Assembly (NCBI GenBank): GCA_027483005.1
Contig: JAIXVN010000017.1
Coordinates: 1-12,265 of the forward strand
Direction: 5' to 3'
DNA length: 12,265 bases
Source: Verrucomicrobiaceae bacterium
GTDB lineage: Bacteria > Verrucomicrobiota > Verrucomicrobiia > Verrucomicrobiales > Akkermansiaceae
Numbering within the stretch: the stretch's first letter is position 1; every line of letters starts with the position of its first letter. The notes under the pieces were generated by a model. It was given only the letters and a program-made list of their open reading frames with translations, ran no database searches and had not been told where the DNA came from. This document shows, piece after piece, positions 7,197-12,265 of the stretch. The position numbers were made by a program, and so were the translations under genes.

Positions 7197-9032
7197 ATGC
7201 TTCAGTTCGATCATCTTCTTCTCCGCCGCCTCGTCCCCATGCTCGCCTTGCTGGGGGGTGTCCGTCCGCTTGGCGCCGCGGAGGAACAGGCCGCTCCCGA
7301 GCTTGTTCCACCTGCCAACCAACTTCCTGGCCTGGATGCGCTGCCTGCCGACACGGTCCTTCCGTTGCCGGCGACAGAGACGCCCGCTGCGCCAACGCCC
7401 ACCCAGAACGTCACGCTCAACCTGATCAATCGCCTGGTGCAGAAGGGCGTGCTTTCGAAAGAGGAAGCGGCCGAACTCATCAAGGGTGCCGAGTCCGATG
7501 CCGCCACCGCACGCGCCCAGCAGCAGGCGGAAGTGCAGGCTGCTGTTGCCCAGGAACTCGCCCAACCGGTTACCGACGAATCCGTCAGCGTCAACTACGT
7601 GCCGGAAACCGTGAAGACGCAGATCCGCGACGAGATCAAGGCCGACGTGCTGGCCGAGGCCCGGGCTGGAAAATTCGGCAAGGCCAGCCCGCTGCCCACC
7701 TGGGCCCAGCGCATGAAGCTTTATGGCGACTTCCGTCTTCGGCAGGAGGCCACGACCTTTCCGGAAGGCAATGCCGTCGGAGCTTTCCCGAACTTCAACG
7801 CGATCAACAGCGACCTGCCCTTCGATGTCGCCGGCACGCTTTTCTCGCCCCAGTACAATGTCAATGAAGACCGCGACCGCACCCGGATCCGCTTCCGCCT
7901 CGGGGCTGAGATCGATCTGAGAGACAGCTTCACTGCTGGCTTCCGGCTTGCCACTGGCGATGACAACCGCCCCATTTCCACCAACCAGACCCTTGGCCAG
8001 GGGCCTGGCTTCGCGAAGTATGCCATCTGGCTCGACCGCGCGTTCCTCCGCTATGATTTCGGCGACAAGCCCTACTCCGATTTCTCCGCCTTCGTCGGTC
8101 GTTTTGACAATCCGTTCTTCTCCTCCGAGGTCATGTGGGACGAGGACGTCGGTCATGACGGCTTCGCGCTGAAGGGAAAATTTGAAGTGACCGATACGAT
8201 CAAGTCCTTCGTCACCCTCGGTGCCTTCCCGGTCTTCAACCCGAACTACAACCTGTCCTCCACCCAATCCGGCAAGCAGGTGGAGACCTCGGACAAGTGG
8301 CTCTACGGCGCGCAGGTCGGCATCGACTGGAAGATCCAGGATGACCTCACCGCAAAGCTGGCCGTCGCCTACTATGACTTCCAGAACATCGAAGGCAGGC
8401 TCTCGGATCCCTTCGTGCCGCTCAATCCCCTGGATGCCGGCAGCACCGACTGGACCCGGCCCGCGTTCGCCCAACGTGGCAACACTTACATGGCGCTGCG
8501 CAACATCACGCCGACGGCGGCGAACGGCTTCGGCACCACCCTCCAGTATCAGTACTACGGACTCGCCACACCGTTCCGGGATCTGGCGGTGACCGGGCGT
8601 CTCGACTACGACGGATACGAGCCGGTGCGCGTCTCGCTGGTCGGGGATTTCATCAAGAACCTCGCCTTCGACGAATCCGCACTCTCAAGCAACGCCGTCA
8701 ACAACCGTGGCGCCGGAGCTCCCGGAGTGTACGAGGGCGGAGACACCGCCTGGTTTGTGAACCTTCAGGTCGGCGATGCGTCACTGGACCAGTTCGGCGA
8801 CTGGACGACCTTTCTCGGATACCGCTACGTCGAGTCCGATGCGGTGGTCGATGGATTCACCGAGTCCGTCTTCGGTGGCGGCGGCACCAACCTCAAGGGC
8901 TTCACGCTCGGGGCCACCATGGCCTTCTCCCAGTCCGTTCGCCTCGGGGTGCGCTGGATGAGCGCCAACCAGATCGCAGGGCCGATCCTCAAGAGCGACA
9001 TCCTCCAGTTCGATCTCAACGCCAAGTTCTAA
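7197..9032 (+). CDS. Putative porin (Porin_5-type outer-membrane beta-barrel)
   Basis: 611 residues from ATG 7197. An in-frame ATG at 7056 lies inside the TonB-like gene and would put 47 atypical residues before the signal peptide, so it is not used. The signal peptide runs to about residue 28 (LLRRLVPMLALLGGVRPLGAA). A Pro/Ala-rich linker (29-70) leads to 'TLNLINRLVQKGVLSKEEAAELI' (73-95), a motif I associate with Verrucomicrobial putative porins, and then a helical, Ala/Gln-rich, coiled-coil-like segment (96-155). The barrel starts near 170 (WAQRMKLYGDFRLRQEATTF) and has alternating aromatic/polar strands such as DRTRIRFRLGAEIDLRDSFTAGFRLATGD (225-255), ending in Phe (ILQFDLNAKF). It probably forms an outer-membrane pore; the coiled coil may reach through the periplasm towards peptidoglycan. 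Its place between the TonB-like and coiled-coil genes suggests a role in the same complex, either as a TonB target or as an accessory channel. The substrate is unknown. Confidence 0.87.
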   Translation: MLQFDHLLLRRLVPMLALLGGVRPLGAAEEQAAPELVPPANQLPGLDALPADTVLPLPATETPAAPTPTQNVTLNLINRLVQKGVLSKEEAAELIKGAESDAATARAQQQAEVQAAVAQELAQPVTDESVSVNYVPETVKTQIRDEIKADVLAEARAGKFGKASPLPTWAQRMKLYGDFRLRQEATTFPEGNAVGAFPNFNAINSDLPFDVAGTLFSPQYNVNEDRDRTRIRFRLGAEIDLRDSFTAGFRLATGDDNRPISTNQTLGQGPGFAKYAIWLDRAFLRYDFGDKPYSDFSAFVGRFDNPFFSSEVMWDEDVGHDGFALKGKFEVTDTIKSFVTLGAFPVFNPNYNLSSTQSGKQVETSDKWLYGAQVGIDWKIQDDLTAKLAVAYYDFQNIEGRLSDPFVPLNPLDAGSTDWTRPAFAQRGNTYMALRNITPTAANGFGTTLQYQYYGLATPFRDLAVTGRLDYDGYEPVRVSLVGDFIKNLAFDESALSSNAVNNRGAGAPGVYEGGDTAWFVNLQVGDASLDQFGDWTTFLGYRYVESDAVVDGFTESVFGGGGTNLKGFTLGATMAFSQSVRLGVRWMSANQIAGPILKSDILQFDLNAKF

Positions 9033-9043
9033 CAGATATTCCC

Positions 9044-9697
9044 ATGAAATCATTTCTCCTGCCGCTGTTGCCCCTGGCCCTTGTTTCCCCGGCGTTCTCC
9101 GCCCCCGAGGAAGCCGGTGCTGTCGAGGCCAAGCTCCGCGAATCCCTGAAGAACACGATGCTCCAACTCCGCAACGAGCAGACCGAGCGCGCCACCCTGC
9201 AGGCAGCCCAGTTGGCCTCGGAGGCCAGGATCAAGGAGCTCACCGCCAAGGTCGAGTTGCTCACCAAGAACGCCGCCCGCGACCAGGAGGAGTCGAAGAG
9301 GTCGATCAACGACCTCACCACCCGCGCGACCAGTCTCGATGCCCAGCTGACCCGGCTCACCGAAACCCTCGACAAGTGGAAGGCCGGCTATGCCAAGGCA
9401 GTCGAGGTGGCCCGTGCCAAGGAGGCTGAGCGCGTGAAACTTGCCGATGAGAACTCGGTGCTGAAGGCGAAGATCCGCGATCACAAGACGAACAATCTCG
9501 CCCTCTTCAAACTCGGAAATGAAATCCTGACCCGCTACGAAAAGTTCGGGGTCGGCGAGGCCCTCGCCGCCCGTGAGCCCTTCACCGGCGTCACCCGTGC
9601 CCGACTTGAAACCTACGTTCAGGATTCGCGGGACAAGCTCGAGGACTCCCGCATCAAGCCGGAGCCTGCCAAGCCTGCCCAGACCCCGAAGCCGTGA
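9044..9697 (+). CDS. Exported coiled-coil protein of the secretion operon
   Basis: 217 residues. The signal peptide covers residues 1-20 (MKSFLLPLLPLALVSPAFSA). Residues about 25-148 are rich in Glu, Lys, Arg, Ala, Leu and Gln with heptad-like spacing, predicting a long coiled coil with no Cys or Pro. A short, more conserved-looking segment follows (150-195: NNLALFKLGNEILTRYEKFG, then AREPFTGVTRARLE), and the tail is Pro/Lys-rich (206-217: PEPAKPAQTPKP). It should be periplasmic. It has no transmembrane helix after the signal and no lipobox. It lies 11 nt after the porin gene and is the last gene before tpsA, so a role as a periplasmic holding factor for the unfolded exoprotein, or as a spacer between the inner-membrane motor and outer-membrane parts, is plausible but inferred. 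I do not recognise a named family. CpoB/YbgF, the coiled-coil protein of Tol-Pal, is a functional analogy only; the TPR repeats of CpoB are missing. Confidence 0.85.
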   Translation: MKSFLLPLLPLALVSPAFSAPEEAGAVEAKLRESLKNTMLQLRNEQTERATLQAAQLASEARIKELTAKVELLTKNAARDQEESKRSINDLTTRATSLDAQLTRLTETLDKWKAGYAKAVEVARAKEAERVKLADENSVLKAKIRDHKTNNLALFKLGNEILTRYEKFGVGEALAAREPFTGVTRARLETYVQDSRDKLEDSRIKPEPAKPAQTPKP

Positions 9698-9707
9698 TCC
9701 GGCTTTG
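9687..9707 (+). terminator. Weak hairpin overlapping the stop of the coiled-coil gene
   Basis: CGAAGCCG (9687-9694) can pair with CGGCTTTG (9700-9707) as an 8-bp stem with one G-U wobble and a 5-nt loop that includes the TGA stop. There is no real T-run after it (CTCCAATC). It could be a leaky terminator or an mRNA 3'-end stabiliser setting the ratio of operon to tpsA transcript, or it could be coincidental. Confidence 0.25.
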
Positions 9708-9865
9708 CTCCAATCAACTTTCAGAGATCCAGTGCTCTGCCCAGGGCGGATCAATCAAGTCATCAGCGATTTCCTTTCACGGTTGCTTCCGACATTTCCG
9801 ATCGTAACTCACGACACTGGGTTGCCGATATCCGCTGCTTCGAAACCTCCAGTTTCCCTTTCCCA
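9698..9865 (+). promoter_or_regulatory. 168-nt intergenic leader upstream of tpsA
   Basis: This is the largest gap within the secretion locus. It contains no supported small gene, tRNA or strong terminator. A poor sigma-70-like pair can be drawn as TTGCTT (9783-9788) and TAACTC (9805-9810) with 16-nt spacing; the -10 match is weak. The stretch just before the ATG is pyrimidine-rich (agtttccctttcccaATG) without a Shine-Dalgarno. The length suggests a separate promoter or a regulated 5' untranslated region for the very large exoprotein gene, but nothing here is decisive. Confidence 0.3.
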
Positions 9866-12265
9866 ATGAAGCCTCGTCGCCTTGTTCTCTCCCGTCGCTT
9901 TCTCCGTCTTCACGCCCTCCACACCAGCGTGATCTGCACGCTGGCCACCACCATCGTGGTCAACGCCGGGGACATCCTTCGAGGAGGGAATGCCGGTGCC
10001 GTCACCCCGGGAACGAGTTCGGGCCTGAACACCCCGCCGCCGATCACTCCGAATGCCGGTCGGACCAACGACAGTCTCGCCCGTACCACGCAGGCGGTTC
10101 AAGCGGTCCAGGCGATGCAGGCGGCGGCGAGGAGCCTGGCGACCTCCGGTGCCAACAACCTCGGCCAGAATCCGAACCAGCCCTCGCAGGTGCTTCCCGA
10201 CGTGCCCGATGGCCTGGCGACCGGAGGATTGAAGGTGGACTCCCGGGTTCCAACGACACCCTCCCTCTGGGTCGGTGCCAATGGACCCACGCGGACCACC
10301 AACACCGGCACTGGCCGCGTCGAGGTCACCGTCAAGCAAACCGCCCAGCAGGCGATCCTCAACTGGGAAACCTTGAACGTCGGCAAGAACACCGACCTCA
10401 AGTTCGACCAAAGCGCCGGCGGTTCGAACGTCGGCCAGTGGATCGCCTTCAACAAGGTCAACGACCCCAGCACCAACCCCACCCAGATCCTCGGCACGAT
10501 CTCATCGCCCGGACAGGTTTACATCATCAACCGCAACGGCATCCTCTTCGGTGGATCGTCGAAGGTCAACACGCGCACGCTCGTGGCGTCGTCGCTGCCG
10601 ATCAATGACAACCTCATCGAGCGCGGCCTGCTCAACAATCCCGACCAGCAGTTCCTCTTCTCCGCAATCGCTCTAACAGCCGGTGCGAACGGCACGCCCG
10701 CCTTCGATCCCGGTGTCAGTCCAACGACGAAGATCGGCGATGTCACCGTCCAGGCGGGAGCCCAGCTCAATGCTCCGACCACCGCCGAGAAAGTGGGTGG
10801 GCGGATCGCGCTCATCGGCCCGAATGTCAATAACGGCGGCACGATTTCGACTCCCGACGGGCAGACCATCCTCGCGGCCGGCCTTCAGGTGGCCTTTGAC
10901 GCACACAGCTCCAGCGATCCCTCGCTGCGCGGCCTCGACACCTACATCGGTGCCGTGGTGGATCCGCTTTCGACGTTTTCCCCGTATGCGGGAACCGCGA
11001 CCAACACCGGCCTGATCGACTCGCCGCGTGCGAACATCATGCTTGCTGGAAAGACGCTCAACCAGCTCGGCGCGATTACCAGCACCACCTCGGTTTCGCT
11101 CAACGGCCGGATCGATCTCATCGCCAACTACGGAGCCATCGGAAACATCGCCTACAAGGCTGCCGATAGCTCTTTCGGGCCCTCCTTCCTGAATCGGGAA
11201 ACCGGCACGATCACATTCGGATCCAACAGCGTTACCCGGATTCTTCCCGAGCTCTCCAGCAAGGAAAAGGTCGTGGGCAGCCAACTGGCGCTGTCGTCCC
11301 AGATCAACGCCACCGGCCAGCGGGTCCACTTTGACAACAACTCGCTGCTTTATGCTCCGAACGCGAACGTGACGGTCAACGTCGGCACCTGGCTGCCCCA
11401 GCCCTCGACCACCACTTCCAGTCCACCCCAGTATCTGTTCTTCCGCTCCGGAGGACGCATCGATCTCGACGGCGGATCATTGATCGATGTTTCCGGATCG
11501 AAGGACGTGGAGTCTTCCGTGGCGTCGAACATCGTCGAGGTCCAGCTGCGCGGCACCGAGCTTGCGAACTCGCCACTGCTGCGCAACGGGCCCCTGCGCG
11601 GTGCGACCCTCTACGTGGACATCACCAAGACCGGGAGCTTCGAGGGCCGGACCTGGATCGGCACCCCGCTGGCCGATGTTTCCGGATATGCGAATCTGGT
11701 GCAACGGACCGTCGGTGAACTCACCACCGCTGGCGGAACGGTGAAGCTGAACTCCGGCGAGGCCGTGGTCATCCGGGATGGAGCCACGATCGACGTCTCC
11801 GGCGGTTGGGTGAACTACGCGGGCGGAGCCGTGAAGACCTCACGCGTGGTGGCGGACGGACAGATCTTCGAATTGGCGGATGCCACGCCTGACCGGGTGT
11901 ATGACGGAATCTTTGGTGCATCGACCACGACCACCAGCAACAAGTGGGGAACAAGTCTCACTTATCTCAATCCGCTGCCCCAGAACGGAATGAGATATCA
12001 GGAGGGATTCTCCCAGGGTGGGGCAGGTGGCACCCTGCAGATCTCCTCCGGAGCCATTGTCGTGGACGGAGGCCTCAAGGGATCGGTGTTCAAGGGGCCG
12101 AACCAGCGGGACCTCTCGCCGCGCGCCGCCTCGTTGTCGCTGAACTTCTCCTCGGAACGTCTCCTTGCCGGACTGCCCTCGGAGACCTTCCCCGGTGCGC
12201 CGAGGATCACTTTCACGTCCACGCCGAACCTCGCCAAAGTCCCCGACTTCGCAGTGGATGCCCTC
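9866..12265 (+). CDS. TpsA filamentous-haemagglutinin-type exoprotein (3' end beyond window)
   Basis: 800 codons are open from ATG 9866 to the window edge. The basic N-terminus (MKPRRLVLSRRFLRLH) and hydrophobic residues 21-34 form an extended signal peptide, probably cut near Ala34-Gly35. Residues 35-115 are a low-complexity pre-domain (DILRGGNAGAV, then a Gln/Ala-rich helix 70-92). The TPS secretion domain spans about 116-350: QQAILNWETLNVGKNTDLKFDQ (161-182), QWIAFNKVND (191-200), and VYIINRNGILFGGSSKVNTRTLVASS (218-243). Here NRNGI (222-226) stands for the canonical NPNGI. From about 350 on, beta-helix-like repeats appear, with 'IDVSG' turns at 540-544 and 642-646 and a 'DVSG' at 604-607. 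The sequence resembles the 'filamentous haemagglutinin family' proteins that I recall from Burkholderiales. It should be recognised by TpsB (2579-4207) and form a surface or released fibre. Adhesin, enzyme or toxin activity would be encoded beyond the window. Confidence 0.93.
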   Translation, partial: MKPRRLVLSRRFLRLHALHTSVICTLATTIVVNAGDILRGGNAGAVTPGTSSGLNTPPPITPNAGRTNDSLARTTQAVQAVQAMQAAARSLATSGANNLGQNPNQPSQVLPDVPDGLATGGLKVDSRVPTTPSLWVGANGPTRTTNTGTGRVEVTVKQTAQQAILNWETLNVGKNTDLKFDQSAGGSNVGQWIAFNKVNDPSTNPTQILGTISSPGQVYIINRNGILFGGSSKVNTRTLVASSLPINDNLIERGLLNNPDQQFLFSAIALTAGANGTPAFDPGVSPTTKIGDVTVQAGAQLNAPTTAEKVGGRIALIGPNVNNGGTISTPDGQTILAAGLQVAFDAHSSSDPSLRGLDTYIGAVVDPLSTFSPYAGTATNTGLIDSPRANIMLAGKTLNQLGAITSTTSVSLNGRIDLIANYGAIGNIAYKAADSSFGPSFLNRETGTITFGSNSVTRILPELSSKEKVVGSQLALSSQINATGQRVHFDNNSLLYAPNANVTVNVGTWLPQPSTTTSSPPQYLFFRSGGRIDLDGGSLIDVSGSKDVESSVASNIVEVQLRGTELANSPLLRNGPLRGATLYVDITKTGSFEGRTWIGTPLADVSGYANLVQRTVGELTTAGGTVKLNSGEAVVIRDGATIDVSGGWVNYAGGAVKTSRVVADGQIFELADATPDRVYDGIFGASTTTTSNKWGTSLTYLNPLPQNGMRYQEGFSQGGAGGTLQISSGAIVVDGGLKGSVFKGPNQRDLSPRAASLSLNFSSERLLAGLPSETFPGAPRITFTSTPNLAKVPDFAVDAL
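11485..11803 (+). repeat. Degenerate beta-helix coil repeats (DVSG motif)
   Basis: The 14-nt string cgatgtttccggat occurs exactly at 11485-11498 and 11674-11687, both in frame and encoding D-V-S-G. A third, synonymous copy (gacgtctccggc, 11792-11803) encodes the same motif. The surrounding protein reads 'GGRIDLDGGSLIDVSGS', 'PLADVSGYANL' and 'GATIDVSGGWVNYAGG', consistent with successive turns of a right-handed beta-helix. The repeats are protein-level, not a mobile or regulatory DNA repeat. Confidence 0.6.

Larger units (their letters stand above)
2579..9697 (+). other. Putative six-gene operon: TpsB, LamG-ExbB, ExbD, TonB-like, porin, coiled-coil protein
   Basis: Six genes on the same strand are separated by only 24, 8, 19, 16 and 11 nt, with no hairpin between them. 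This spacing, and the functional match of ExbB, ExbD and TonB, support a single transcript. A terminator lies just upstream (2456-2490), and a weak hairpin overlaps the last stop (9687-9707). The tpsA gene follows after 168 nt and may be read through from the operon or have its own promoter. Co-transcription is inferred from spacing only. Confidence 0.7.

Noticed and set aside
7350..7367. DTVLPL (porin residues 52-57) as a TonB box
   Set aside because: It loosely resembles boxes such as DTIVVT but has a Pro within the core and sits in a Pro/Ala-rich linker; no plug domain follows. Too weak to call.
7158..8474. 438-residue open frame on the - strand opposite the porin gene
   Set aside because: It runs antisense to a well-supported barrel gene and its protein has no recognisable domain or signal peptide. 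Such frames are common opposite high-GC genes.
1..12265. tRNA, rRNA, CRISPR array, insertion sequence or attachment sites
   Set aside because: Reading through the sequence showed no cloverleaf-like segment, regularly spaced repeats, transposase motifs or terminal inverted repeats.

Overview
The window is GC-rich, almost fully coding on the + strand, and most like a member of the Verrucomicrobiota (Luteolibacter/Haloferula/Verrucomicrobium-type). That placement is an inference from protein style: a secreted protein ending in a calcium-loop plus 'YHVEFSEDLQNW'-type tail, a Porin_5-type porin, a DUF2341/LamG-ExbB fusion, and start codons that mostly lack a Shine-Dalgarno motif. No 16S or other marker gene is present to confirm it.

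Layout. (1) 3-1058: the 3' part of a secreted protein whose start lies before the window. (2) 1113-2423: an exported PstS-like substrate-binding-fold protein, closed by a good intrinsic terminator (2456-2490). (3) 2579-9697: a compact run of six genes with gaps of 8-24 nt, probably one operon: TpsB outer-membrane transporter, ExbB proton channel fused to a large periplasmic DUF2341-LamG region, ExbD, TonB-like energy transducer, large porin, and an exported coiled-coil protein. (4) After a 168-nt gap, 9866 to the window end: the first 800 residues of a filamentous-haemagglutinin-type TpsA exoprotein with an intact secretion domain and the start of a beta-helix; the gene continues beyond the window.

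How it may work together. TpsB (two POTRA domains plus barrel) should recognise the TPS domain of the TpsA exoprotein and pass it across the outer membrane. What sets this locus apart from textbook two-partner secretion is that a complete private proton-motive-force module (ExbB, ExbD, TonB-like) and a porin lie between tpsB and tpsA, while no TonB-dependent receptor is visible. The simplest hypothesis is an energised or gated two-partner secretion/surface-fibre system in which the TonB-like protein acts on TpsB, the porin or the exoprotein. The ExbB-fused lectin-like domain and the coiled-coil protein would be periplasmic linkers or sensors. This is inference from gene order and domains. From memory, related 'filamentous haemagglutinin family' loci also occur in Proteobacteria such as Burkholderiales, so the parts are known families even if the mechanism appears uncharacterised.

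No tRNA, rRNA, CRISPR array, insertion sequence or attachment site was seen. Long open frames on the - strand and in the other + frames are treated as shadows of the high-GC genes.
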